Source: a virus | Direction: 5' to 3' (one strand) | Length of the DNA: 64,000 nt | IMG/VR virus record: IMGVR_UViG_3300008262_006132 | Span: 62,001-126,000 of that record | In this document: positions 43,228 to 51,427 of the stretch, piece after piece | Numbering within the stretch: the first letter of the stretch is position 1 | Layout: every line of letters starts with the position of its first letter | Position numbers and translations under genes: made by a program | The notes under the pieces: generated by a model | What the model was told of the DNA's origin: nothing | Database searches by the model: none | The model's input: only the letters and a program-made list of their open reading frames with translations

Positions 43228-43703
43228 TTGAAAAGTTCGATTATATTCTTAATTGTAAACTGTAGACTTTCTAGATTCTTATTTGTTTGTCTTAAAAACT
43301 CAATATAATTTTCAATTAATTCAACATTCCTTTGTTCTTCAGAGACGTGAGCTTCTATTAGAAGAGTTTTCTCTCCCATATTTGTTTTGATTCCAAAAGA
43401 AGTAGCATACCACACAAACTTATCTTGTTTGATTCTTTTAAGTTTTACATCTTGCTTGCTTCTTTTATCCAGGAATACAGATATTTGTTCATTTAAAGAT
43501 TGTCTGTAAGTAAGACAAAGTGACTGTGTATCAAGAATTTGTTGCGAAGTTTTTGCAGTTATTTCAAACTTTAACACTTCGAATAGTGGTGTAATTAACT
43601 TGGACCACTCTTCTCTTTTAGTATTAAAAAAGTCTTCAAGGCGATCATTAGTATCTTTGAGTCTAGAAATTTTATCTAATTCTTCTTGAGAATAAATGTT
43701 CAA
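43212..43703 (-). CDS. hypothetical helical protein
   Basis: 163 residues, nearly all helical: ELDKISRLKDTNDRLEDFFN at the start and ENYIEFLRQTNKNLESLQFT at the end. The centre (FVWYATSFGIKTNMGEKTLL) is beta-like. It overlaps the convergent zinc-finger gene by 16 bases at their 3' ends. Not recognised. Confidence 0.55.
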   Translation of the reverse strand: MNIYSQEELDKISRLKDTNDRLEDFFNTKREEWSKLITPLFEVLKFEITAKTSQQILDTQSLCLTYRQSLNEQISVFLDKRSKQDVKLKRIKQDKFVWYATSFGIKTNMGEKTLLIEAHVSEEQRNVELIENYIEFLRQTNKNLESLQFTIKNIIELFNYLGR

Positions 43704-43750
43704 CTGTTAAAAAATTATTTTTTATTTATAGTAGGAAAAAGACAAGGAGT

Positions 43751-43762
43751 TAGATATATAAG
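43751..43762 (+). promoter_or_regulatory. late-promoter-like motif
   Basis: TAGATATATAAG, 18 bases before the endolysin ATG at 43781. Confidence 0.4.
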
Positions 43763-43780
43763 TTAAAATTTAATAATTTT

Positions 43781-44200
43781 ATGGTTACATCGAGTCAATG
43801 TCAGAAAAAATATGGAACACCTTCTAAAGATAATAGTTGTATGACACTTTGGGATGTTCCTTCAGCTTTAGAGATTGGAGTTATCCCAAAAAAAATCTAT
43901 ATGAATAAAGATATGGTTGATCCCCTTAAAAAGGCTTTCGGTAATCTTATTAGTCGTGGATTTGTTGAAGAATTGAAAACTTGGGATGGTTGTTTTAACA
44001 TAAGAAAGAAAAGAGGTGGTACGACCATGAGCCTACATTCCTGGGCCATTGCAGTAGATGTTAACGCTTTTGAGAATGGTTTTGGAAAAGAACCAAAATT
44101 GAGTTCGGGATTTGTAAAATGTTTTACCGATGCCGGTTTTGATTGGGGAGGTACTTGGAAAAAGAAAGATGGTATGCACTTTCAATTATCAAAAATCTAA
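43781..44200 (+). CDS. M15-family peptidase, probable endolysin
   Basis: 139 residues. SLHSWAIAVDVN (about 86-97) provides the H-x-x-x-x-x-x-D zinc ligands and GMHFQLSKI (about 131-139) the final His, the pattern of M15 D-Ala-D-Ala carboxypeptidases and L-Ala-D-Glu endopeptidases. Single small domain, no signal peptide or wall-binding domain, so it would need a holin. A probable holin lies at 49532. Convergent with PPK2, whose stop is 1 base past this stop. Endolysin is the likely role; which peptide bond it cuts cannot be stated. Confidence 0.75.
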   Translation: MVTSSQCQKKYGTPSKDNSCMTLWDVPSALEIGVIPKKIYMNKDMVDPLKKAFGNLISRGFVEELKTWDGCFNIRKKRGGTTMSLHSWAIAVDVNAFENGFGKEPKLSSGFVKCFTDAGFDWGGTWKKKDGMHFQLSKI

Positions 44201-44201
44201 A

Positions 44202-45353
44202 TTACTTGAGAACATTGACAACTTCAGTGAAGTATTTACACACATCTTCATTTTTTCCATCATAGTCGAATACACTCAAAACGTATCTCATAGCATTCAA
44301 TCTGCCTATCTTCTTATCATTTGAGTTTATTATTACCCAAGGAACTCTTGAAGTAGATGTCTTGTTAAACATCTGATTTTTATATTTAGTGATGATGTCC
44401 CACTTATCAATTACCTTAGCGTCATTTGGAGAAAATTTCCAATATTTTAAAGGCGAAGTTTGTCTAAGTTGAAATCTTAGTTCTTGTTTTTCTCTTGTGA
44501 TTGAAAACCATAACTTTATTACTGTTACTCCACTTTTATAAAGCTTATCTTCCCAAGAATTAACACCTTCCATAAAATCCATATATTGCTCTTCTGTGCA
44601 ATAACCCATAGCTGGTTCAACAACCGCTCTATTGTACCAAGATCTATCGAAAAAAACTATCTCACCAGGTTTTGGCAAATATTTTTCATATCTTCCAAAC
44701 CAGTTTTGTCTTTCTTCGTCTGTTGGTACACCAAGAGCCACAACTCTGTAGTATTTTGGATTTAAATATTCAGTGAATCTTTTAATTGTAGAACCTTTTC
44801 CTGCTGAATCTCTGCCTTCAAACACTATAGCAACTCTCTCTCCACTTTTAACAATCCACTCTTGTAGTTTTAACAATTCAACTTGAATATCATACTTTTC
44901 TTCTTCATATTTTCTTTTTGTTAATATTGAAGATTCTCCTTCTATTTTATCAAATTTATCTTCTTCACTCTCAACTGGCTGACCTTCTTCGAATCTATTA
45001 TCTAGACTGTAGTAGTAATCTCTAAACTCTTCTTTTACTTTCCTTTTAGTGTTTCTCTTTTTAAGATCTAAAATTTGTGATATTTTTCTTAAAAATGAAT
45101 CTATGTTAAATTGATCAACAACATCTTTTCCTAATTCGGAATTTAATTGTGACAATATTTGAGAAATGTTTATATTATCAAATTTTTTATACTCAATTTT
45201 ATTTGTCTTTATATTATATTCTATATTATCAAGAATAGAAGATCTATACTCATCAAGATTTTTCTTAACTTTATCAATTAGATTTGAAAACTCTTCTTTA
45301 GATAATTTACCTATATTAAGTTCTTCGTTTATAAAATTTATGAATTTCAACAT
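44202..45353 (-). CDS. ppk2: polyphosphate kinase 2 (PPK2) with capsid-targeting-like N-terminus
   Basis: 383 residues. MLKFINFINEELNIGK is targeting-like (cut after INE). It is followed by an unusual helical extension to about 155, absent from ordinary PPK2. The PPK2 core includes Walker A FEGRDSAGKGSTIKRF (about 178-193), VALGVPTDEERQNWF (about 205-219), Walker B IVFFDRSWYNRAVVEP (about 233-248) and lid RQTSPLKYWKFSPND (about 298-312). PPK2 enzymes phosphorylate nucleoside mono- or diphosphates using polyphosphate, or the reverse. A virion-delivered copy could refill NTP pools from host polyphosphate at the start of infection. Family assignment is firm; packaging is inferred. Confidence 0.85.
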   Translation of the reverse strand: MLKFINFINEELNIGKLSKEEFSNLIDKVKKNLDEYRSSILDNIEYNIKTNKIEYKKFDNINISQILSQLNSELGKDVVDQFNIDSFLRKISQILDLKKRNTKRKVKEEFRDYYYSLDNRFEEGQPVESEEDKFDKIEGESSILTKRKYEEEKYDIQVELLKLQEWIVKSGERVAIVFEGRDSAGKGSTIKRFTEYLNPKYYRVVALGVPTDEERQNWFGRYEKYLPKPGEIVFFDRSWYNRAVVEPAMGYCTEEQYMDFMEGVNSWEDKLYKSGVTVIKLWFSITREKQELRFQLRQTSPLKYWKFSPNDAKVIDKWDIITKYKNQMFNKTSTSRVPWVIINSNDKKIGRLNAMRYVLSVFDYDGKNEDVCKYFTEVVNVLK

Positions 45354-45374
45354 ATGCTATTTTATTTTAGACAC

Positions 45375-45388
45375 TTTATATATTAAAT
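45375..45388 (-). promoter_or_regulatory. late-promoter-like motif
   Basis: Minus strand ATTTAATATATAAA, 21 bases upstream of the ppk2 ATG and inside the end of the neighbouring gene. Confidence 0.4.
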
Positions 45389-46165
45389 CTTCTTATCAAA
45401 AATATACAAGTCATAAATAGCATTTCCTTTTACGGTTTTAATGCTTTTTAAAACTTGACCTGTTGTAGAGTCAAGGACTTTAAATACAACATTCTTCAAA
45501 TTGTTTACATAAGCATTATCAAGAGGGCTATTTAAATCCAATTTTGATGATGTGTCTTTTACTCTTATTGTAACAAACTTTCTCTCATCTTGACTAAGTG
45601 TAACTTCTTCTCTATTTTGAATGACGTTTTGTTTAACTAAATTTTGTTGGTTTCTTCTAATCGCATTAAAATCTGCTTTAACAATTATCCCGCCTCTCAT
45701 TCCTTTATCATTCATATTATACCCATTAGGTGGAAGTCTATAGAATGAACCAGTAAACGTCATAGATAAGATTCTATCACTTCTAAAAAGTCTCCAAATT
45801 TTATTTATATGTCTGTTTTTAGATACAGACCACCCATTAAGGTGCCACCCTCTTAAAAGTGGTTTACCTTTAGAAGAACGTCCGAGTACCATTGGATAAA
45901 TAACACGTTCATGTCCTGCAAAATGCTTATCTTTCTCACCTTTGTAGTTTATCAAAAATATCATTCCATATTGAATGGCTTTAATCATTAACTTTTCATC
46001 GTACTTTATTGGTTCATTAATTGGTACGTTTTGAAAGTCTTTAATATTTTTGAGTGAGAAACGAGGAATAAATTCCCTATCTTCTTTTAAATCATTATAG
46101 GATTCTTTTACAATAAATTCTACATTTTTAGTATTAAAGTAAGATTTTGATTGTGAAATATTCAT
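45383..46165 (-). CDS. WYL-like domain protein
   Basis: 260 residues. Residues about 60-130 (MIFLINYKGEKD, HERVIYPMVLGRSSKGKPLL, RGWHLNGWSVSKNRHINKIW, RLFRSDRILSM) match a WYL-like beta domain: a basic ligand-binding SH3-type fold seen in bacterial regulators of phage defence and DNA damage. There is no helix-turn-helix before it. The C-terminal part (about 185-260) is beta-rich (FVTIRVKDTSSKLDL, VVFKVLDSTTGQVL). It might sense nucleotides or nucleic acid. Upstream of ppk2 with a separate motif at 46168, so it may be co-transcribed with it. Confidence 0.5.
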   Translation of the reverse strand: MNISQSKSYFNTKNVEFIVKESYNDLKEDREFIPRFSLKNIKDFQNVPINEPIKYDEKLMIKAIQYGMIFLINYKGEKDKHFAGHERVIYPMVLGRSSKGKPLLRGWHLNGWSVSKNRHINKIWRLFRSDRILSMTFTGSFYRLPPNGYNMNDKGMRGGIIVKADFNAIRRNQQNLVKQNVIQNREEVTLSQDERKFVTIRVKDTSSKLDLNSPLDNAYVNNLKNVVFKVLDSTTGQVLKSIKTVKGNAIYDLYIFDKKI

Positions 46166-46167
46166 AG

Positions 46168-46180
46168 TCTATATATAAAA
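46168..46180 (-). promoter_or_regulatory. late-promoter-like motif, near-leaderless
   Basis: Minus strand TTTTATATATAGA ends 2 bases before the ATG at 46165. Confidence 0.45.
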
Positions 46181-46213
46181 AAACAAAACCCAACCTAAAG
46201 TTGGGTTTTGTTT
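46181..46213. terminator. intrinsic terminator
   Basis: AAACAAAACCCAAC-CTAAA-GTTGGGTTTTGTTT; ends the metalloprotease gene on the minus strand. Confidence 0.85.
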
Positions 46214-46228
46214 CAATATGTTTTATTT

Positions 46229-48148
46229 TTATTCTTTTACAAACTTAATTGTTTTAAATGATTCTCTATCAAAAACAGAAAGGATGTAGTATCCTTTTTC
46301 ACAATTTTGTAAGTTCATTTCTACAAAATTTTTCCCAACTTTCGCTTGGAAATTAGTTTTCTGAACAATCCTGCCAGTAGCATCAGTAATAGTAATGTCA
46401 TAATATGATTCATTTTTTGATTCGAAGTTTACATTAAGAAGTTCTTTTGCTGGGTTTGGGAACACAGAAATTGATTCTAATTTTTCTCTATCGATTGATA
46501 CTATTTCAGAAGTACTTTCCGACTCTCTGAATGTTGCTGAACTTGTCGATGCTAATAAATTATAGCAAAGTGTGGAGTTAAAAGCTCCTGCATACCCAAA
46601 AACGTATACCTTGTAAGTTCCTACTGGGCCATTATTATAAATGATTAGTTCTGAAGTTGTGCCACTGTTTAAGGAAGATCCGACTTGAACATTTGAAGGG
46701 TTGTAAAGTCTTACATCATAATCAGCTGGTAAATTACTAAGATTTATTTTTACATTTCTATTTGTTGTCGTTGTGGTGAATTTGAAATAGTCTTTATCAG
46801 TGCTGGTTGAAATTCTTGCAGTAATTGTTGTATTTACTGGTATAGTTTTAGCAGTGTTTAGACTATTATTCGACTCATAAGTATCTGTACAACTAGTTGA
46901 CTGAGAAAGAGTTGTAAAACTCGATTGAGTTGAGTAATTACTTGTTGTAGTTCCACAAACTGACTGAACTTGGAAATTATAAGTTGTGTTAGTGGTGAGA
47001 CCTGTCAGTGAAACTGAAGTTGAAGTCGTGTTCACAGTAGTCCAAGTACTAGATGTGGAAAGCTTCCACTGTAGATTATAAGAACTTACTCCCGCAATAG
47101 ATGACCAAGATATAGTCGCAGTATTAGTTGTTACGATTGATGAAGAAACTCCCGAAGGAACTGAACAGGTTGTTGTATTCGGAGCAGAACATCCAAGAGA
47201 TGTCAAAAGAGAAGATCTTGCGCCTCCAGATGTAAAAAGAGCTTGACTTCTTACCGCCTGACCATTTGAGAACATATACATACATGCGTCATCTGTATAA
47301 TCCATAAAATTCATTGTCATTTCAACAGGAGATCCAGTACAAGTTGAAAGATGTGGATATGTTGGACACCCATAATTTGCAGTATTATGAGTTGGTGTAT
47401 CAGACACTAAGTCACTTCCACAGTTAGCATCTCCCCATATGTGTCTGAGATTTAACCAGTGACCCACTTCGTGTGTTGCTGTTCTTCCAAGTCCAAATGC
47501 TCCTCCAGAAGGATTTGAAACACTACCAACACAAGATGAAGTAAGTACAACTCCATCAGTTGCAACAGTTCCACCTGGAAATTGAGCGTATCCTAAAACA
47601 CCACCACTAAGATTACAAACCCAAATGTTTAAATAACTTGAACTAGGCCAAGCATCAAGACCTCCTTGAGCAAAATACTTAACAGTATTATTAGTTGAAA
47701 AGGATGTTGCTGTTGTTTGTCTTCTTTGAATTCCTGTTGTTGGATTTCCATTCGGATCTCTTGTCGCGAGACAAAATTGTATATCCATGTTTCCTGTTGG
47801 TTGAAAGACAGAAGGAGTACTAGAATTATCACTGTTTAATTTAGAAAAATCTAAATTTAATTGACTTAACTGTGAGTTTATTTTAGAGTCACTTATATTT
47901 TGTGAAGTAGTATTGTAAACTATGTGAAAAACTACTGGTATTGTTACAATTGCTCTTGATGAGCCATCATAGTTTCTAATAAAATCATTTGTAAATTGTT
48001 CAATCTGTTCTTGATTGATTTGATAGTTTGGATCAATCAATAATTGACTCTGATGATATTCATCTTGACCACAAATCCGTTGTGAATATGATTCACTAAA
48101 TAAAAATAGTGAAACACCTAATAATAGAAAATTAATAAACTTTTTCAT
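46229..48148 (-). CDS. secreted M43 (pappalysin-like) metalloprotease with T9SS sorting domain
   Basis: 639 residues from the ATG at 48148; a longer frame to 48196 exists but runs back toward the terminator and lacks a signal peptide. Signal peptide MKKFINFLLLGVSLFLF, with ESYSQ cleavage. The catalytic zinc motif ATHEVGHWLNLRHIWGD (H-E-x-x-H-x-x-G-x-x-H variant, about 226-242) and Met-turn NFMDYTDDACMYMF (about 277-290) define family M43B. A fibronectin III-like domain follows (about 325-415), then a PPC-type beta domain (about 425-535). The end is a T9SS type A sorting domain (SVFPNPAKELLNVNF, ITDATGRIVQ, GYYILSVFDRESFKT). It would be exported through the host type IX system. It has a phage-like AT motif upstream and sits among phage genes. 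Confidence 0.85.
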   Translation of the reverse strand: MKKFINFLLLGVSLFLFSESYSQRICGQDEYHQSQLLIDPNYQINQEQIEQFTNDFIRNYDGSSRAIVTIPVVFHIVYNTTSQNISDSKINSQLSQLNLDFSKLNSDNSSTPSVFQPTGNMDIQFCLATRDPNGNPTTGIQRRQTTATSFSTNNTVKYFAQGGLDAWPSSSYLNIWVCNLSGGVLGYAQFPGGTVATDGVVLTSSCVGSVSNPSGGAFGLGRTATHEVGHWLNLRHIWGDANCGSDLVSDTPTHNTANYGCPTYPHLSTCTGSPVEMTMNFMDYTDDACMYMFSNGQAVRSQALFTSGGARSSLLTSLGCSAPNTTTCSVPSGVSSSIVTTNTATISWSSIAGVSSYNLQWKLSTSSTWTTVNTTSTSVSLTGLTTNTTYNFQVQSVCGTTTSNYSTQSSFTTLSQSTSCTDTYESNNSLNTAKTIPVNTTITARISTSTDKDYFKFTTTTTNRNVKINLSNLPADYDVRLYNPSNVQVGSSLNSGTTSELIIYNNGPVGTYKVYVFGYAGAFNSTLCYNLLASTSSATFRESESTSEIVSIDREKLESISVFPNPAKELLNVNFESKNESYYDITITDATGRIVQKTNFQAKVGKNFVEMNLQNCEKGYYILSVFDRESFKTIKFVKE

Positions 48149-48160
48149 CGAATTTTTTAT

Positions 48161-48171
48161 TTTTATATATC
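48161..48171 (-). promoter_or_regulatory. late-promoter-like motif
   Basis: Minus strand GATATATAAAA, 12 bases upstream of the protease ATG at 48148; supports that start. Confidence 0.4.
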
Positions 48172-48194
48172 TTTTTTTGACTCTTTTAAAAAAC

Positions 48195-48225
48195 AAAAAA
48201 GACCCAAATAAATTTGGGTCTTTTT
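48195..48225. terminator. intrinsic terminator
   Basis: AAAAAAGACCCAAA-TAAA-TTTGGGTCTTTTT; ends the small lipoprotein gene and separates it from the protease gene. Confidence 0.85.
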
Positions 48226-48248
48226 CTTCTTCAATTTTTATTTGTGAA

Positions 48249-48416
48249 TTAGTACTGCAAACTATCTACTGATACTGTATCTACTTGAGACTCAGTACAC
48301 AAAGAGTCAGTTGATACTGAAGTAGAGTCTTGTGAAGTAGTACTAGATTCTGAAGTTCCGCCACCACATGAAACTAAGAAAATTGAAGTAAAAGCGATTA
48401 AAAAATATTTATTCAT
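48249..48416 (-). CDS. small Ser/Thr-rich lipoprotein
   Basis: 55 residues: MNKYFLIAFTSIFLVSCGGG, then a Ser/Thr/Asp-rich tail (SVSTDSLCTESQVDTVSVDS). FLVSC is a lipobox, so signal peptidase II would cut before Cys17 and attach lipid. The C-G-G-G start is the spelling favoured for Bacteroidetes surface lipoproteins. It lies upstream of the protease gene but is separated from it by a terminator. Candidates: superinfection-exclusion lipoprotein or immunity-type protein, by analogy with other phage lipoproteins; not provable here. The remaining spacer to 48495 holds only a promoter-like motif. Confidence 0.75.
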   Translation of the reverse strand: MNKYFLIAFTSIFLVSCGGGTSESSTTSQDSTSVSTDSLCTESQVDTVSVDSLQY

Positions 48417-48481
48417 TTGTTTGATTTTAATTACTTATAGTATAGTTTTATAAAGACAGAAAGTTTTATGAGTTACAAAAA

Positions 48482-48490
48482 ATTATATAT
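48482..48490 (+). promoter_or_regulatory. late-promoter-like motif, near-leaderless
   Basis: ATTATATAT ends 5 bases before the ATG at 48496. Confidence 0.45.
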
Positions 48491-48495
48491 AGACT

Positions 48496-49188
48496 ATGAT
48501 AAAAACAAGCGAAGATGCTAATAAATATTACCAACTAGTTAATCAATATATCGATGAGTATGTTGAAACCTGGAATATTAAACCAACAAATTTAAAATCT
48601 TACCTACTTGGAAATAAATCTAATTTACTAAAATTTTTAGAAAGAAGAGGATTGTCCGAAGTATCAAATATTGAAACTGTATTGTCGGATGTTATTGATG
48701 ATAGAGTCTCAATGTTTAAAGACTCTGTAATGACTTTTGAAAATTTTAAGTTCCTAGAATCAAATGAATTTCAAATACTTGATTTAAGAACTAGTTTATT
48801 CAAAGGAGTGCAAAAAGCTTCTATAGATCATGAAAAGATATTAGCTGACTTTTTCGACGTATCTCTATCACAAATTGATGTTATTAACAGTGATGAGCAT
48901 ACTTTTTCAATTGACAATGATAAAATTTATGTATTTTCTAACTCTGAAAAATTAATATTAGAAGAAAATATATTGATTCATATTTATAATAAACTTAAAG
49001 ATCAAAAATTAGTTATTAATATTGGAAATCAATTAATTGAAATTTCTTCTGATGTTTATTTAAAGACATATGAAGATTTCAAAACAAAAATGACTATTAA
49101 AGACGAGTTATCAAACTATATCGCAGCATGTCTTGGTGGAGAATTCAAAGAAGACAATGCAGGAAATTTGATAATCAATATCATGTAA
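48496..49188 (+). CDS. hypothetical protein
   Basis: 230 residues, acidic and helical (YYQLVNQYIDEYVETWNIKP, NIETVLSDVIDDRVSMFKDS). A mid region around 110-175 alternates strands (EHTFSIDNDKIYVFSNSEKL). No membrane segment or catalytic motif. First gene of a plus-strand group ending in the holin candidate. Not recognised. Confidence 0.6.
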   Translation: MIKTSEDANKYYQLVNQYIDEYVETWNIKPTNLKSYLLGNKSNLLKFLERRGLSEVSNIETVLSDVIDDRVSMFKDSVMTFENFKFLESNEFQILDLRTSLFKGVQKASIDHEKILADFFDVSLSQIDVINSDEHTFSIDNDKIYVFSNSEKLILEENILIHIYNKLKDQKLVINIGNQLIEISSDVYLKTYEDFKTKMTIKDELSNYIAACLGGEFKEDNAGNLIINIM

Positions 49189-49221
49189 CATCATGATTCA
49201 CTAAACTAATATTTCTCGCCT

Positions 49222-49488
49222 ATGAAATACCTTGAATGTTGGAGTGAATGGAATCCTAAACATTTGTTAATGTCTAAAGAATATGTGGATTCTAATTTAG
49301 GACAATTGTTTCGTATGTTCCCTCAAGATTCTGAATTGTCTGATGAGGCTAAGTATGATTTTCTTGTCAAATTTTTCTCTGAAGATCCTGATAGAATAAA
49401 CACTTATAGTGTTTATAGTGTGGGTAAACCTAATCAAATGAGTGTACCTTCTCTTATGAATATTGGAGGTGTTGTGAAATACCACTGA
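49222..49488 (+). CDS. small hypothetical protein, weak targeting-like N-terminus
   Basis: 88 residues beginning MKYLECWSEWNPK, which shares the M-K-Y-L and Glu spacing with other targeting-like genes but has Trp/Cys in place of Phe. Central part helical and acidic (DEAKYDFLVKFFSEDPDRIN). It lies between the 230-residue gene and the holin candidate. Not recognised. Confidence 0.55.
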   Translation: MKYLECWSEWNPKHLLMSKEYVDSNLGQLFRMFPQDSELSDEAKYDFLVKFFSEDPDRINTYSVYSVGKPNQMSVPSLMNIGGVVKYH

Positions 49489-49531
49489 TGATATTATCGA
49501 GAATCTCGATAAATAAAAAATAAATTGAACT

Positions 49532-49834
49532 ATGGACGTTTTCTCATTTTTTAACACCGTACTTGCACTTTCTGCTGCAGTTATTGTTCTTAACGAATAT
49601 GTTTCACGTTTCACTAAGGCTGATGGCCGTTGGTCTAGACTTCAATCTTGGGTAGTTGCTATTTTACTTGGTATCTTTGGTACTTGGTTGAATTTAGGCA
49701 TCTTCGCAGATATGGAATGGAAAGGTGGAATGCTTGTTGGTGTTATTTGTGGTCTAGTGGCTAATGGTATCTTTGATATCGAAATGGTTAAGAGACTTCT
49801 TGAGACTCTCAGAGTTAGATCTTTGAAAGCTTAA
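49532..49834 (+). CDS. small membrane protein, holin candidate
   Basis: 100 residues with probably three membrane helices: FSFFNTVLALSAAVIVLNEY (about 4-23), LQSWVVAILLGIFGTWLNL (about 37-55) and GGMLVGVICGLVANGIF (about 65-81), followed by a short basic tail (KRLLETLRVRSLKA). Size and topology suit a class I holin. The predicted endolysin at 43781 is not adjacent, so the pairing is by function only. A strong terminator follows. It could instead be another small inner-membrane phage protein. Confidence 0.55.
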   Translation: MDVFSFFNTVLALSAAVIVLNEYVSRFTKADGRWSRLQSWVVAILLGIFGTWLNLGIFADMEWKGGMLVGVICGLVANGIFDIEMVKRLLETLRVRSLKA

Positions 49835-49850
49835 TTTTATTTTATTAATA

Positions 49851-49881
49851 AAAAAACCCAGTCAATTGACTGGGTTTTCTT
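49851..49881. terminator. intrinsic terminator
   Basis: AAAAAACCCAGTCA-AT-TGACTGGGTTTTCTTTT; bidirectional between the holin candidate and uvsX. Confidence 0.85.
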
Positions 49882-49893
49882 TTGAGTTAATTT

Positions 49894-51117
49894 TTAGTTG
49901 AAGAAATCTCCTGCGTCGAAAGATTCACTGTCCGGTATTTCTTCGTCAGATTCGACTATTTGGTTGAATTGTTTTTCAACCTGCTCAATCTCTTCTAGAG
50001 ATTTGAATCTGAAGTAGTCATTTACTATTGGTGCCATTTTTTCTAACACTTCTTGAGTGAAGATTTCGGGTGTGAATAACTGTTTAGTAGTAACAGATTT
50101 GTCTAGATGATTTATGTACCATCTATTACCGCCTGGTATGAATGTCATTTCTCCCGTTTTCTTGTCGACTTCCATCTTTCCTTGTGCTATTCCAATTTGT
50201 TCGAAATACTCGGCTCTACAGAATGCATCTAGACCAGTATATGGGTTCATTCCGTTTGCAAAAGAGATATCAAATCTAATTTTTTTCGGTTTAGCTAGTC
50301 GGTTTTTTTGTGTTTTGAAGAGAACCGTAATGCCTGATCCACCTAAGTCCATATCATCTTCTTCTCCTGTTTTCAATTTGGATTTAGTCATAAATCCGAT
50401 TACTGATGCTGAATATAGAAGTGATAAACCGCCTTTCATGACAGCTTGTGGAAAAAGGTCCATAGTCAAGTAAGTATGGTTACATACGATCATTGGTATA
50501 TCTAGATAACCAAGGTCATTATTAATAGATCTAAACATAGAACCGATTGCTTTGGCTTTAGTCATGTCTTGTTTTATATCACCTTTCAAAAGATCAGCTT
50601 TCTCTTTATTGGATGCCATTTGACCTAATGAGTCTAATACTATCATTAATTTTGGCAACTCGAATCCAGCAAGTTTCTGTTCTTTTAATTCATCTATTAG
50701 TTGAGTTAGTGTAATGTTTATGTCTTCAACTTTATTAGATCTGACTAGTCTGAAATTTTCTAAGTCATTACTTACACCGAATTTGGGAAGATCTTCTAAG
50801 TCTACCGCCTGTTCTGTGTCGATGTAAATGACAGAATATCCTGCTTTCTGAGCGTTTTTAGCACAAGAGTATGCTAAGAATGACTTTCCAGCTCCTGACT
50901 CTCCCGCGAATACACTAATTCTGTTTGTTGCTACACCTCCATTTAATAGTCGTCCAGACATTGCTGCGTCTACTATATAAACACCTGTCGATATAAATTT
51001 CTTTTCTTTTATTTCTTTCTCAACTTGGATTGGAACTGTCTTCGAAATGTTATCTAAAATAGAACCAATCTTAGAGAACTCAAACTTCTTGACTTCTTTT
51101 GCTTGTTGTTTTGCCAT
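49894..51117 (-). CDS. uvsX: UvsX/RecA-family recombinase
   Basis: 407 residues. Walker A FAGESGAGKSFLAYSCAKNA (about 69-88), YSVIYIDTEQAVD (about 92-104), Walker B LMIVLDSLGQMAS (about 153-165) and the N-H-T-Y segment PMIVCNHTYLTMD (about 202-214) are RecA-fold ATPase motifs in the order of T4 UvsX. It forms filaments on single-stranded DNA and drives strand exchange, feeding recombination-dependent replication with UvsW, also encoded here. The acidic tail (DSEEIPD-type, ending DAGDFF) resembles that of RecA proteins. First-strand neighbour genes at 51132 and 51428 are in the same direction and may be co-transcribed. Confidence 0.85.
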   Translation of the reverse strand: MAKQQAKEVKKFEFSKIGSILDNISKTVPIQVEKEIKEKKFISTGVYIVDAAMSGRLLNGGVATNRISVFAGESGAGKSFLAYSCAKNAQKAGYSVIYIDTEQAVDLEDLPKFGVSNDLENFRLVRSNKVEDINITLTQLIDELKEQKLAGFELPKLMIVLDSLGQMASNKEKADLLKGDIKQDMTKAKAIGSMFRSINNDLGYLDIPMIVCNHTYLTMDLFPQAVMKGGLSLLYSASVIGFMTKSKLKTGEEDDMDLGGSGITVLFKTQKNRLAKPKKIRFDISFANGMNPYTGLDAFCRAEYFEQIGIAQGKMEVDKKTGEMTFIPGGNRWYINHLDKSVTTKQLFTPEIFTQEVLEKMAPIVNDYFRFKSLEEIEQVEKQFNQIVESDEEIPDSESFDAGDFFN

Positions 51118-51131
51118 GATTAAAATATTTT

Positions 51132-51425
51132 TTATTTATACTTTATATCAGTGGACTCACTCAAAGTTACTAGAACTTTGTTTAAATTTTCTAAATTAAA
51201 TTCTTGTAGTGGACTGCCTCCTTTTTTAAGGTAGTCGTTATAGAGATTTAAGTATTCATCATAGGTAACCATTACTCCAAAGATATCTGAGTAAAGAACA
51301 TCTACTAACCCAACCTTTTTCATAGGAGAATTATCCTGTTCTGGATAGTTTGGACCCATATGTTTTCCAACTAGTTCTGTTCCAGAAATAGCTTCAACAA
51401 ATTTATTATATCTTTTAATTTTCAC
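51132..51425 (-). CDS. small protein with targeting-like N-terminus
   Basis: 97 residues starting MKIKRYNKFVEAISG: Tyr, Phe and V-E-A fall where the strong examples have Y/F, F and [IV]-x-E. The remainder (VGLVDVLYSDIFGVMVTYDE) looks like a small folded domain. It lies between uvsX and a 151-residue gene, 2 bases from the latter. Not recognised. Confidence 0.6.
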   Translation of the reverse strand: MKIKRYNKFVEAISGTELVGKHMGPNYPEQDNSPMKKVGLVDVLYSDIFGVMVTYDEYLNLYNDYLKKGGSPLQEFNLENLNKVLVTLSESTDIKYK

Positions 51426-51427
51426 TT

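Noticed and set aside
31667-48148. The whole T9SS-containing stretch as bacterial chromosome joined to phage DNA
   Set aside because: T9SS genes are singly embedded between primase, polymerase, clamp, uvsX and targeting-like genes, and are preceded by the same AT motif as phage genes. No block of bacterial housekeeping genes is present.
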